The notes: generated by a model from the letters alone, not told the origin. A stretch of DNA of 15,679 nt from Anaerolineaceae bacterium (GCA_012514775.1 JAAYZQ010000001.1:1-15679), one strand, 5' to 3'; positions 7,171 to 15,318 are shown, counted from the first letter of the stretch. Numbers and translations: made by a program.

Positions 7171-7193
7171 GAAACCCTGTTTCCGGGTATAAT
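7165..7193 (+). promoter_or_regulatory. Sigma70-type promoter for the right kinase/PP2C/J-VWA/FHA cassette
   Basis: -35 TTGCAA (7165-7170), 17-nt spacer, and exact -10 TATAAT (7188-7193). The predicted start near 7200 leaves a leader of about 20 nt before the GTG at 7220. It excludes the in-frame TTG at 7193, which overlaps the -10 box. Confidence 0.85.
7171..7183. promoter_or_regulatory. Short dyad inside the divergent promoter spacer
   Basis: GAAAC-CCT-GTTTC is a perfect 5-bp inverted repeat with a 3-nt centre. It abuts the shared -35 hexamer and lies in the spacer of the plus-strand promoter. A repressor bound here would block the cassette and probably affect the divergent gene. The arms are short enough to be chance. 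Confidence 0.3.
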
Positions 7194-7219
7194 TGGGCAT
7201 CCTGATAGAGGACAAGACC

Positions 7220-9109
7220 GTGAGTGATCTCGACACCCGCAGGATCGCAACAGGCGACGCTCCGGCAGCCGTGCAGCCCGAGGGTACCCTTCCCCCTGGC
7301 ACGGTGCTGGAGCAGCGCTACGAGTTGCTGGCCGTCCAGGGCGTCGGAGGCATGGGCGCCGTCTACCGCGCCCGCGACTTGCGCTTTAGCGCGGTCCAGA
7401 AGATCATTGCCGTCAAAGAGATGAACAACGGGGCGCCCGACCCTCGCCTGCGGCGCCTCGGAATCCAGAGCTTTGAGCGCGAGGCCAACATCCTGGCCAG
7501 CCTGTCCCACCCGGCCATACCCAAGATCTTTGACTATTTTACAGAGGACCTGCGGAGCTATCTCGTCGAGGAGTTTATCGAGGGCGACACCCTGGAAGAC
7601 CTGCTGGAGGAGCGGCGGCACCCCTTCGAGCCGGAGGAAGTGGTCCAATGGGCCATCGACGTCTGCGACGTGCTCGCCTACCTCCATAACAACAAGCCCC
7701 CGGTCATCTTTCGAGACGTCAAGCCCGGCAACCTCATGCTCCGAACCGATGGCCGGCTCATGGTCATCGACTTTGGCATCGCCAAGGTGTTCGAGTATGG
7801 GCAGCGCGGGACCATGATCGGCACCGAGGGCTACTCGCCGCCGGAGCAGTATCGCGGCGTGGCCGAGCCGCGGGGCGATCTCTATGCCCTGGCAGCCACG
7901 ATGCACCACCTGCTCACCAACCGCGACCCGCGCCTGGAGCCTCCCTTTAGCTTTCACGAACGGCCCATCCGTCTCTTTAACCCGCGGGTCTCCGCCGAGC
8001 TCGAGGCAGTCATCAACAAGTGCCTGGCCTACGACGTCGAGGAACGGTACGCCTCGGCCACCGGGCTGGCGTCGGCCCTCAGCGCGGCCATGCCCCTGGC
8101 CCTGCGGGGCACCAGCCGGCTGGGAACGACGGCCTTTGCCGTGCCCCAGGACATCCAACCTGTCTGGGCCTTTCGCTGCGAAGACGACGTCCGCTCGTCT
8201 CCGCGGCTGGTGGGCGACACGCTGTTTATTGGCAGCTATGACACCAACCTGTACTGCCTGGGAGCCAGAGACGGCACCTTTGTCTGGAAGTTTCCAACGG
8301 AGGGCGGCATCGCGTCGACCCCCTGCATTCACGGCGAGTTCATCCTCATCGGCTCGGAGGACGGCAACATGTACGCCGTCTCCCAGCGCCTGGGGCAAGA
8401 AGAATGGCGGTGCGCCACGGGCGGCCCCATCCGCTCGTCGGCACGCGTGGAGTATGGCCACGCCTTCTTTGGCTCGGACGACGGCCACCTCTATGCCCTC
8501 AATGCCCAGACGGGGCGCCAGGTCTGGAAGTTCCAGTCGGCCGGTCCGATCCGCTCCACGCCCCTCATCGTCGGCGAGCTGATCTTTGCCGGCTCGGACG
8601 ACGGCTACCTCTATGCCCTCGACCTGCGGACAGGCCTGATGAAATGGAAGCAGAACGCGTACCGCCGGGTGACTTCTTCGCCCACCCTCGACGACGGCCG
8701 CGTCCTCGTCGGCTCGGGCGATGGGCATCTCTACTGCTTTAACGCCGGCTCCGGCTGGCCGGTGTGGCGCTATCGCACCCGGGGGCCGGTCTATTCCTCT
8801 CCCACCGTCGTCGAAGGTCAGGTGTACATCGGCTCGGCCGATGGGCACCTCTACGCCCTGGATGCCGAGTCGGGCCGGGAGCGCTGGAAGTATGACACGG
8901 GCAGCCCCATCACCTCGTCCCCCGCCGTGTCAGACGGCGTCGTGTACATCGGGTCCAACGATGGCACGCTTCATGCCGTAGACGCTCAAAAAGCACGCAA
9001 CTTGTGGCGCTACAGCACCAAGGGCCCCATTCCCTCGTCGCCGGTGGTCGGTGAGGGGTTGGTCTATATCGGTTCCGTCGACCACCACGTTTACGCCCTG
9101 CCCACGTAG
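7220..9109 (+). CDS. Ser/Thr protein kinase with C-terminal eight-repeat PQQ-type beta-propeller (629 aa)
   Basis: The kinase domain spans about residues 30-295: Gly-rich loop GVGGMGAVY (41-49), K66 in AVKEM, helix-C E88, catalytic loop FRDVKPGN with D166, K168 and N171, DFG with D184, and GTEGYSPPEQ. As in the left kinase, HRD is FRD. From about 315 to the end, eight repeats of about 40 residues each carry a GSxDGxLYAL-like core and a following W-K/R-Y/F. This is the PQQ / beta-propeller repeat pattern. No signal peptide or membrane helix separates kinase and propeller, so the propeller should be cytosolic, as in AfsK-like kinases. The GTG start at 7220 has GAGGA at 7208-7212 (7-nt spacing) and sits 20 nt after the predicted transcription start. 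The PP2C gene follows 18 nt downstream. The propeller probably binds a protein or ligand that tunes kinase activity; what it binds is unknown. Confidence 0.95.
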   Translation: MSDLDTRRIATGDAPAAVQPEGTLPPGTVLEQRYELLAVQGVGGMGAVYRARDLRFSAVQKIIAVKEMNNGAPDPRLRRLGIQSFEREANILASLSHPAIPKIFDYFTEDLRSYLVEEFIEGDTLEDLLEERRHPFEPEEVVQWAIDVCDVLAYLHNNKPPVIFRDVKPGNLMLRTDGRLMVIDFGIAKVFEYGQRGTMIGTEGYSPPEQYRGVAEPRGDLYALAATMHHLLTNRDPRLEPPFSFHERPIRLFNPRVSAELEAVINKCLAYDVEERYASATGLASALSAAMPLALRGTSRLGTTAFAVPQDIQPVWAFRCEDDVRSSPRLVGDTLFIGSYDTNLYCLGARDGTFVWKFPTEGGIASTPCIHGEFILIGSEDGNMYAVSQRLGQEEWRCATGGPIRSSARVEYGHAFFGSDDGHLYALNAQTGRQVWKFQSAGPIRSTPLIVGELIFAGSDDGYLYALDLRTGLMKWKQNAYRRVTSSPTLDDGRVLVGSGDGHLYCFNAGSGWPVWRYRTRGPVYSSPTVVEGQVYIGSADGHLYALDAESGRERWKYDTGSPITSSPAVSDGVVYIGSNDGTLHAVDAQKARNLWRYSTKGPIPSSPVVGEGLVYIGSVDHHVYALPT

Positions 9110-9127
9110 GGTCCCGTCCAGGACGAG

Positions 9128-10015
9128 ATGAATACACTCGGTCAGCCCGCGGAACAGGACCAGTACCTACAGATCCAGCCTCCTCAGGGCCAGGTCTATG
9201 CCAACCTGCAGATCGGCATGGCCTCGGACCCGGGCTGCCTGCGCCCCCAGAACGAGGACAGCGGCCTCGCCTGGAACCTGACCCTGGCACAACATGGGCA
9301 GTCCCCCCTTTCCGTCGGTCTCTTGCTCGTGGCCGACGGCATGGGTGGCCAGGCCAGCGGCGCGGAGGCAAGTTCCCTGGCCTGCCGCCTGGCGGCCCGC
9401 CACGTCATGCAAGAGATCTGCCTGCCCCTGCTCCACGATGCCGAGCCGTACAGCATGGCCCCCATCAACGATGTGCTGGAATCCGCGATTCACATCGCCC
9501 ACGAGGCCATCCAGCACCAATTTCCGGGGGCCGGGACGACTATTACCATGGCGTTGCTCCTCGGCGATGGCGTCTACGTGGCGCACGTGGGAGACAGCCG
9601 CGCCTACCTGGGGCTGCGTGGCCGGCTGCGGCCTATCACCCGCGACCATTCCATGGCGGCCCGACTGGTCGAGATCGGCGGGGCGACCGGCGAAGAGGCG
9701 GCCGGCCAGCGCAACGTGCTCTACAAAGCCGTAGGCCAGGGCGTGTCGGTAGAGCCCGACGTTCTCTATCGCGATCTGCCCCCGGGCGCCTACTTGATGC
9801 TTTGCTGTGACGGCCTGTGGAGCCACGTCGGCGATGACGAGATCTCGGCCATTGTCGATGCCGCCATTGCGCCCGGCGCTGCCTGCCAGGAGCTGGTGAG
9901 CCGCGCCAAGGAAAAGGGTGGCGAGGACAATATCACCGTCATCCTCGCTGCCCGTGAGTGGCCTCTCCCCGACCCCGAAGACGGGCAGTGGGCCGTGGGG
10001 AGCAGCGGGCCATGA
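9128..10015 (+). CDS. PP2C-family Ser/Thr protein phosphatase (295 aa)
   Basis: A single PP2C domain spans about residues 26-277. Motifs are complete: NED at 42-44, [11 protein letters not shown] with D70, GTTITMAL (136-143), HVGDSRAY (153-160), CCDGLWSH with D228, and GGEDNITV with D267. This gives the acidic residues for the two-metal centre, so it should be an active metal-dependent phosphatase. Unlike the left-cassette PP2C it has no zinc ribbon and no kinase-like segment. The first 25 residues and the last 18 are probably flexible. The ATG at 9128 has AGGACGAG close upstream. Its TGA overlaps the next start codon (ATGA at 10012-10015), so it is translationally coupled to the J-VWA gene. 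It most likely reverses the propeller kinase and dephosphorylates the cassette partners. Confidence 0.95.
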   Translation: MNTLGQPAEQDQYLQIQPPQGQVYANLQIGMASDPGCLRPQNEDSGLAWNLTLAQHGQSPLSVGLLLVADGMGGQASGAEASSLACRLAARHVMQEICLPLLHDAEPYSMAPINDVLESAIHIAHEAIQHQFPGAGTTITMALLLGDGVYVAHVGDSRAYLGLRGRLRPITRDHSMAARLVEIGGATGEEAAGQRNVLYKAVGQGVSVEPDVLYRDLPPGAYLMLCCDGLWSHVGDDEISAIVDAAIAPGAACQELVSRAKEKGGEDNITVILAAREWPLPDPEDGQWAVGSSGP

Positions 10016-11496
10016 GCTTCGATCGGGACTACTATGCCATCCTGGGCATAGCCGCCGACGCCGACACCAGGGCCATCAAACACGCCTATCGCGTCCTCGC
10101 CCGGCGCTACCACCCCGACGTCAGCCGCGAAGACGAACCCCTGGACCGTTTTCGCGAGATCCAGGAGGCCTACGAGTTTCTCCTGGACCCGGAGCAGCGC
10201 CGGGCCTATGACGAGTGGCGGCGGCAGAACGGCCTGGACCGGACGCCGCCCCTGGTGCTGCGCGTGACGCCGAGCCACGAGTGCCTGCCCTGCATCGGCG
10301 AGCCGCAGGTCCTCTATCTCCTGGTCGAGATCCTCGCCTCGGAGGAGAGCAAGGGCCTCCGCCTGCCCCTCAACCTCTGCCTGGTCCTCGACCGGAGCAC
10401 CTCCATGAAAGGCAACCGCCTCCAGCAGGTCAAAGAGGCCGCCCGCTACATCGTGGACCAGCTCCAGCCCGAGGACATTCTCTCTTTGGTGGTCTTTGAC
10501 GACCGGGCCGAGCTGGTGCTGCCCGGCCGGCCTGGCCTGGATCAGGTCGCCGCGCGGTCGGCCATCAACCACATCCAGAGCGGGGGCGGCACCGAGATCT
10601 TGCAGGGCCTCAAGCTGGGCTGGGAGCAGATCCGGCGCTGGCAGAGCAACAGCAATCTCAGCCACCTGATCCTGCTTACCGACGGTCAAACCTACGGCGA
10701 CGAGGAGGGGTGCCTGGCCATGGCCCGCATGGCCGCCAGCGAGCACATCTCCATGACGCTCATGGGCGTGGGCGCGGATTGGAACGACCGGCTTCTGGAT
10801 CAGATGGCCGACCTGTCCGAGTCGCCCGGAGGCTCGGTATACATTGACTCCCCGGAAAAGATCGTCAAGGCATTTCACGACCGCGTCCAGAGCCTGAGCA
10901 GCATCTATGCCCAGGACGTCTGCCTCTCGCTGCACGTGCACGACGGCGCCACGCTAAAGGACGCGTTCCGCGTTTCGCCGCAGATCGGCCGCCTCACCTT
11001 TGTCGACGACGAGACCAAGCTGGGGGTGCTGGAGAAGGGACGCCCGCAGGCGTTTATCCTCGAGCTTCTCGTCAACAACGTCACTCCGGGAGAGCATCGC
11101 CTGGCGCAGGTCGACGTCGAGGGCATCATTCCGGCCGCCGATCCGCGGCCGGTTCGCAGCCACTACACGCTGACCGTGACCTTTGACACCCAATTTAGCC
11201 GCGGAAGCTCCGTCTCGGCCGACATTGCCGCGGCCATGGGCAAGCTCGCCATATTCAAGATGCAAGACAGGGCCATGGCCGACATCGAGCTGGGCCGCAT
11301 TGAGCCGGCGGTCGGCCGGCTGAGGACCGTGGCCACTCGCCTCCTCGACATCGGCGAGGTCGAGCTCGCCCGGGCCGCGCTCCTGGAGGCCGGCCGCCTG
11401 GAGCAGACGGGGTCCCTTTCCCCTGCGGGCCGCAAGAAGATCCGCTTTGGCACGCGTGACCTTGGGATTTTGCCAAAAGAGGTTCGCTATGATTAA
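10012..11496 (+). CDS. J-domain / VWA fusion protein (494 aa)
   Basis: Residues 5-70 form a DnaJ-type J domain with the diagnostic HPD at 34-36 and the family pattern DYYAILG...[16 protein letters not shown]...[19 protein letters not shown] domains stimulate the ATPase of DnaK-type Hsp70 chaperones. No Gly/Phe region, zinc-finger domain or substrate-binding C-terminus of a true DnaJ follows. Instead a VWA domain occupies about 118-290 with DRSTSM (D127, S129, S131), GGGTEIL (T194) and LLTDGQT (D224). It is followed by the same beta-rich segment and helical tail as the VWA protein at 696-1949. The ATG at 10012 overlaps the PP2C stop and marks the J domain start exactly. The stop overlaps the next gene by 8 nt. 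It may recruit Hsp70 to a VWA-bound complex, giving phosphorylation-linked assembly or disassembly; this is inference. Confidence 0.94.
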   Translation: MSFDRDYYAILGIAADADTRAIKHAYRVLARRYHPDVSREDEPLDRFREIQEAYEFLLDPEQRRAYDEWRRQNGLDRTPPLVLRVTPSHECLPCIGEPQVLYLLVEILASEESKGLRLPLNLCLVLDRSTSMKGNRLQQVKEAARYIVDQLQPEDILSLVVFDDRAELVLPGRPGLDQVAARSAINHIQSGGGTEILQGLKLGWEQIRRWQSNSNLSHLILLTDGQTYGDEEGCLAMARMAASEHISMTLMGVGADWNDRLLDQMADLSESPGGSVYIDSPEKIVKAFHDRVQSLSSIYAQDVCLSLHVHDGATLKDAFRVSPQIGRLTFVDDETKLGVLEKGRPQAFILELLVNNVTPGEHRLAQVDVEGIIPAADPRPVRSHYTLTVTFDTQFSRGSSVSADIAAAMGKLAIFKMQDRAMADIELGRIEPAVGRLRTVATRLLDIGEVELARAALLEAGRLEQTGSLSPAGRKKIRFGTRDLGILPKEVRYD

Positions 11497-11956
11497 GTGC
11501 CCGTTCTGCAACAGCGTGTTTCCCGAGAACACGCTCTTTTGCGAGGAGTGCGGCTCCTATCTCCCGCCAAGCGACAGCCAGACCACGGATCCCCTGACCA
11601 GCCCCATCGAGGCCAAGGGGGGCCGGCGGACGTTCAAAACCCTGGTCCTGTCCGTCCACGACGGCGGCCGGATCGAGCTCCCCCTTTCCAAAGAAGTGAT
11701 CATCGGGCGGCTGGATGCCGGGCGCGCCGTCTTTCCGGACGTGGATTTTACCAACGAGCAGGGCATCGAAAAGGGCCTTTCACGCCGGCACGCCCGCATC
11801 TCGTCCCGTGAGGGACAGATCTTTTTGGAGGATCTGCACAGCCTGAACGGCACGTTCTTGAATGCCACGCGCCTGGTGCCCGACCTGCCCTATCCACTGA
11901 AGGACGGCGATCAGGTGCAGCTTGGCAAGCTGGTGCTGACGGTGCATTTCAAATAA
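11489..11956 (+). CDS. Zinc ribbon + FHA domain protein (155 aa)
   Basis: An N-terminal zinc ribbon (C4, C7, C18, C21) is followed by a short linker and a complete FHA domain (about residues 49-155). The FHA signature is present: IIGR (71-74), SRRHARI (98-104) and LNGT (119-122), the set of residues that contacts phosphothreonine. No other domain and no membrane helix are present, so it looks like a pure phospho-reader/adaptor, comparable in role to GarA or Fha-type proteins. The ATG at 11489 lies 8 nt inside the end of the J-VWA gene and follows AAAAGAGG, indicating tight coupling. In the left cassette the FHA domain is fused to the kinase, so here it is supplied in trans. The phosphorylated partner may be the kinase itself or the J-VWA protein. 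Confidence 0.95.
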   Translation: MIKCPFCNSVFPENTLFCEECGSYLPPSDSQTTDPLTSPIEAKGGRRTFKTLVLSVHDGGRIELPLSKEVIIGRLDAGRAVFPDVDFTNEQGIEKGLSRRHARISSREGQIFLEDLHSLNGTFLNATRLVPDLPYPLKDGDQVQLGKLVLTVHFK

Positions 11957-11990
11957 GCTCGAGGAGCCAACCCGAGGAGGCCAGGTCCAG

Positions 11991-12227
11991 ATGGAAGTAA
12001 TTGTGCACATGCTGAACGAAGACCCAATTCTGGCCGACATGGAGGCAATGCCCGACCCGGCGCACAACAGCATCTATATTACCAATCCACGCCGGCGAGA
12101 CGGCCGCCCCGTGCACTATATCACGCAGGGAGCCACCGGCTTTATTTTTCCCATGACGCGGATCACGTTCATCGAGATCATGGAGGCGGAAAAGACCGAA
12201 GAGGTGGTCGAGTTCTTTCGCGAATGA
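11991..12227 (+). CDS. Small protein of unknown function (78 aa), possibly Sm-like barrel
   Basis: I do not recognise a named family. The ATG follows GAGGAGG (11974-11980, 10-nt spacing), lies 34 nt after the zinc-ribbon/FHA gene, and is most likely the last gene of the cassette. The sequence is mostly predicted beta strand: VIVHML near the start, NSIYITNP, PVHYI, GFIFPM, and ITFIEIM, with a short acidic helix at the end. The pattern of strands, the aspartate/asparagine turn near residues 22-26, and the C-terminal ITFIEI strand vaguely recall Sm/LSm or another small SH3-like barrel. That is a by-eye resemblance only. It has no cysteine and no membrane segment. It could be a cassette-specific adaptor or a regulator unrelated to phosphorylation. 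Confidence 0.75.
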   Translation: MEVIVHMLNEDPILADMEAMPDPAHNSIYITNPRRRDGRPVHYITQGATGFIFPMTRITFIEIMEAEKTEEVVEFFRE

Positions 12228-12243
12228 CCGGCGGTGTTGGCTG

Positions 12244-13179
12244 CTAACGCACCTCGGTGACCGTCACGTTCGCGGCACCGGCCAGGCGCAGCATCATGTC
12301 CACGGCCCCCCTCGTTTCCTGGGTGACCAGGGCCACCATGTTGCCACCCCGGCCCGCGCCCGACAGCTTGGCACCCAGCGCGCCACCCTCCCGGGCAGCG
12401 ATGACCAACTGGTCGAGCGCCGGACAGCTCACGTCCAGCTCCTGGAGCAAGGCGTGGTTCTCGTCCATGAGCCGGCCCGTGGCTTCCTGCTGCCCCAGCT
12501 CCAGGGCGGTCCGCGCCGCGCGCGTGACGTCTGCCACCTGGTCAAAGAGGGCCTCGTAGCGCCCCGGGTCGGCCGCGGCGCGCTGCCGCAGGTCGCCCAC
12601 CACCTCCCGGGTCGAGCTCTCGATGCCCGTGTCGCCGATGGCCAGCAGGAGGGGCTTTGCCAGCCAGAACACCTCCCAGCCCTCGTCCTTCACGAAATAG
12701 ATGGGCTTCTCGAAGGCCACCACCGTGTTGTCGATGCCCGATGGCGTGCCGTGGTAGAGCACCTCGGACTGGTACACCAGATCGGAGATGGTGCGCGACG
12801 CCGCCCAATGCCCCAGGTGCTTGATGAGCGCCCGGGCGATGGCCGTCGCCACGGCCGCCCCACTGCCCATGCCCCGGGCGATGGGCACCGTGGAGGTCAC
12901 GGTGATGGTCAGGTCTGGATCGCGCCCGGCCCGCAGGCGCTTGAGCACCAGCCGCACCAGGTGCGCCAGGGCCTCGCCATCGCCTGCCTCGCGCAGCACG
13001 ATGCGCTGCCCCATGTCGCTGGCGACAATGACCGTGCCCTGCCCGCGCTCGCCCGGCTCGACCTGGGCCTCGGCCTTGACCTCGGTCACCGGCACGGCGA
13101 TGGCCGGCCGGCCGTAGACCACCGCGTGCTCGCCAAAAAGGATCACCTTGCCGGGTGCGTGTGCAATCGTCATGCTCAT
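12244..13179 (-). CDS. mvk: Mevalonate kinase (GHMP family, 311 aa)
   Basis: ATP-dependent phosphorylation of mevalonate to 5-phosphomevalonate, a step of the mevalonate route to isopentenyl diphosphate. GHMP-kinase motifs are present: APGKVILFGEHAVVYG at the N-terminus (K11), PIARGMGSGAAVATA (99-113) as the phosphate-binding loop, HGTPSGIDN with the probable catalytic D150 and the nearby E139, and KLSGAGRGGN (271-280) as motif 3. HGTPSGIDN and the N-terminal GEHAVVYG favour mevalonate kinase over galactokinase or homoserine kinase. The ATG at 13179 is preferred because GTGAGG lies 6 nt upstream. A GTG at 13191 overlapping the previous stop (GTGA) is the alternative and would add four residues. 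Most bacteria use the MEP route; mevalonate genes are known in several Chloroflexota. It is the last gene of the DUF3307-PBP-mvk run. Confidence 0.93.
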   Translation of the reverse strand: MSMTIAHAPGKVILFGEHAVVYGRPAIAVPVTEVKAEAQVEPGERGQGTVIVASDMGQRIVLREAGDGEALAHLVRLVLKRLRAGRDPDLTITVTSTVPIARGMGSGAAVATAIARALIKHLGHWAASRTISDLVYQSEVLYHGTPSGIDNTVVAFEKPIYFVKDEGWEVFWLAKPLLLAIGDTGIESSTREVVGDLRQRAAADPGRYEALFDQVADVTRAARTALELGQQEATGRLMDENHALLQELDVSCPALDQLVIAAREGGALGAKLSGAGRGGNMVALVTQETRGAVDMMLRLAGAANVTVTEVR

Positions 13180-13187
13180 GGTGGGCC

Positions 13188-15317
13188 TCACGGCGCCGGC
13201 GTCGGTTCCGGGGTCGGGGTGGGCTGGATGTCAAAGTAGGCCTCCACGACCTTTCGGAACAGCGGCGCGGCCCAGGTCGCCCCCTCGCCGGCGTGCTCGA
13301 CGACGACGGCGATGGCCAGCTCTGGATTCTCGGCCGGGGCATAGCCGGCGAACCAGGCGTGAGGCTCCTCCTGGCCGCTCTCGGCCGTGCCCGTCTTGCC
13401 GGCCACGGGCAGCTCCAGCCCCTTGAACGCCTCGTACGCCGTCCCTGCCGGCGACGCCGTAACCCCCAGCAGGCTGCGCTGGATGACCGCCAGGACGTCC
13501 TGGCTGACGGGAAGCTGCCCGGTCACGACGGGCTCGAAGGTCCATTCCGGATTGTTGGGGTCGGCGGCGATCATCTGCACCACCTGGGGGCTGTAGAGGG
13601 TGCCGCCATTGCCCACGGCCGCCATCAACACCGCCACCTGCAGGGGCGACACGAGCAGCTCGCTCTGCCCAATGGCCAGGTTTACCGAGTCGCCCGGCGC
13701 CCAGCCCTCGCCCTTGGCCTGGATCTTCCACGCCGGGTCGGGCACCAGGCCTGCCTGCTGCTCCACCTCCATGCCCGTCAGGCCGCCAAAGCCACACTGC
13801 CGGGCAAAGGCAGGCAAGAGGTCCTGGCTCAGGCCGTTGAGGAGCAGGCCGACCTGGTAAAAGGCAATGTCGCACGACGAGGTCAGCGCCCGATCCAGGG
13901 GGATATTGCCGTGCCCGCTCGCCAGCCAGCACTTCTTCGGCCAGTCGGCGCCCAACCCCGTCCATGTGCCCCGGCAGAGGAAAGAGCTGGCGGCCGTCAG
14001 GCCACCCTGCTCCATGGCGGCGGCCATGGTCACCACTTTGAAGACGCTGCCCGGGGGATAGGTCCCCTGGGTTGCGCGGTTGACCAGCGGCCGGCGACCG
14101 TCCGCCTGTAGGGCCACCCACTGGGCCTCGCTGATGCCCCTGGCAAAGGGGTTCGGATCGAAGCCTGGATAGGTCGCCAGGGCCAGCACCCGACCGGTCT
14201 GGGCATCCAGGACGACAATGGCCCCCAGGCGCTCGCCCAGGATGTCCTGCACCTGCCTCTGAAACTCGCGCTCGAATGTGGTATACAGGTTGCTGCTCTG
14301 GCTGGAAGGCTTGTCGGCCAGGACGGCCACCTGCTGCCCCTTATATGAGCGGATCTCCAGGAGCCCGCCCTGGTCGCCCGCCAGGTAGGGCTCGCCCCAG
14401 CGCTCCAGGCCCAGGCGGCCGACGAGCTCGTCGCCTGTGTAGCCCTGGAGGCGCCACTGGTCCAGCTCTTCCTCGGGGATGGGGCCCACGATGCCCACCA
14501 CGTGGGGTGCGACGATCTCGGGGCGGTAGGAGCGGGTCCACGCCTGGCGGAACTCGACCCCAGGCAAGGAGCTCATGGTGAGGTAGGAGGCGGCAGCGGC
14601 GTTGGCGCTGATCTCGCCCAGGGGCACGTACCAATCGGGCAGGGCCTCGGCGTACAGCGCCCGCAGCGCGTCGGGCGTTCGCCCCAGGAGGGCGCTCAAC
14701 TCGGCCAGCAGCGTACCCTCGTCCTGGATCTGCCCGGGAATGACGCCGACCTCCACCAGCTCGCCCTGCACGGCCAGCCCCAGGCCATTGCGGTCATAGA
14801 TGTTGCCCCGCGACGGAGAGCGCGGCGAGAAGTGGATGAACGTCTCGTCGCTCAACTGGGGCAGGATGAGGGCCGGCGACCAATCGACGCCCCACATTCC
14901 GTCCTCGTAGGTGAGCGACATGCGGTTGGGCACCTGGAAATCTCCCGCCGCGGCCGTGCGAAAAGTGGCGGAGAACGTCACCTCGGCCTGCGTTCCGGGC
15001 TGAAACGCCGCCAGGATCTGCGGCACGACCTCCAGGATAGTGGCCTGGCGCACCACCCCCTCGTAGGCCGCGACGAATTCCTCTTCTGTGTAGCGCTGCT
15101 GCGACGCCAGGGAGAGCAGCCCGTACATGGCCGGCAGATCGTAGCGCGCCCAGGCCTCCAGGAATTCGAAGGCCACCTCGTCGGCTGGGGGCAAGGACGG
15201 CGTGGGCGAAGGCGCAACCGTCGGCGTAGGCTCCAGCAGGGGCACCTGGCAGCCCGTGGCCAGCAGAAGCAGAGCCACAATCGGGAGGAGCGGCCCCCAT
15301 CGGCCCGCGCCCTTCAT
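13188..15317 (-). CDS. Penicillin-binding transpeptidase lipoprotein (class B PBP, 709 aa)
   Basis: Cross-links peptidoglycan outside the membrane. The N-terminus is a lipoprotein signal with lipobox LATGC (C23), followed by a Pro/Thr-rich spacer. Residues about 45-155 resemble the NTF2-like domain found at the N-terminus of MecA/PBP2a-type proteins. The PBP dimerisation domain follows (about 165-330; SRGNIYDRNG). The transpeptidase domain (about 360-695) has active-site SVFK (S424, K427), SCD at 481-483 where SxN is usual, and KTGTAE (641-646). The C-terminus ends in a short Pro/Thr repeat (PTPTPEPTPAP). The ATG at 15317 is one base after the stop of the DUF3307 gene and begins the signal sequence; upstream in-frame sequence is only the shadow of that gene. 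Its stop lies 8 nt before the mevalonate kinase ATG. A PBP anchored by lipid instead of a transmembrane helix is less common but known. Confidence 0.93.
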   Translation of the reverse strand: MKGAGRWGPLLPIVALLLLATGCQVPLLEPTPTVAPSPTPSLPPADEVAFEFLEAWARYDLPAMYGLLSLASQQRYTEEEFVAAYEGVVRQATILEVVPQILAAFQPGTQAEVTFSATFRTAAAGDFQVPNRMSLTYEDGMWGVDWSPALILPQLSDETFIHFSPRSPSRGNIYDRNGLGLAVQGELVEVGVIPGQIQDEGTLLAELSALLGRTPDALRALYAEALPDWYVPLGEISANAAAASYLTMSSLPGVEFRQAWTRSYRPEIVAPHVVGIVGPIPEEELDQWRLQGYTGDELVGRLGLERWGEPYLAGDQGGLLEIRSYKGQQVAVLADKPSSQSSNLYTTFEREFQRQVQDILGERLGAIVVLDAQTGRVLALATYPGFDPNPFARGISEAQWVALQADGRRPLVNRATQGTYPPGSVFKVVTMAAAMEQGGLTAASSFLCRGTWTGLGADWPKKCWLASGHGNIPLDRALTSSCDIAFYQVGLLLNGLSQDLLPAFARQCGFGGLTGMEVEQQAGLVPDPAWKIQAKGEGWAPGDSVNLAIGQSELLVSPLQVAVLMAAVGNGGTLYSPQVVQMIAADPNNPEWTFEPVVTGQLPVSQDVLAVIQRSLLGVTASPAGTAYEAFKGLELPVAGKTGTAESGQEEPHAWFAGYAPAENPELAIAVVVEHAGEGATWAAPLFRKVVEAYFDIQPTPTPEPTPAP

Positions 15318-15318
15318 G

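Noticed and set aside
7193..7219. TTG at 7193 as the start of the propeller kinase
   Set aside because: It overlaps the TATAAT -10 box, so it would lie upstream of the predicted transcript. The GTG at 7220 has GAGGA at good spacing.
7121..8848. Long open frame on the minus strand opposite the propeller kinase
   Set aside because: It is the antisense shadow of GC-rich, repetitive coding sequence. It has no recognisable domain and runs through the divergent promoter region.
8165..9106. Regular repeats of about 120 nt, possible tandem DNA repeat or CRISPR-like array
   Set aside because: They are in frame and encode the propeller blades of the kinase. Spacing and divergence follow the protein repeat, and there are no spacers.
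9790..10941. Minus-strand open frame opposite the PP2C and J-VWA genes
   Set aside because: The plus-strand genes carry complete catalytic and structural motifs here; the antisense frame has none.
13155..14111. Plus-strand open frame opposite the penicillin-binding protein
   Set aside because: It is a shadow of the transpeptidase domain with no ribosome-binding site or family motif.
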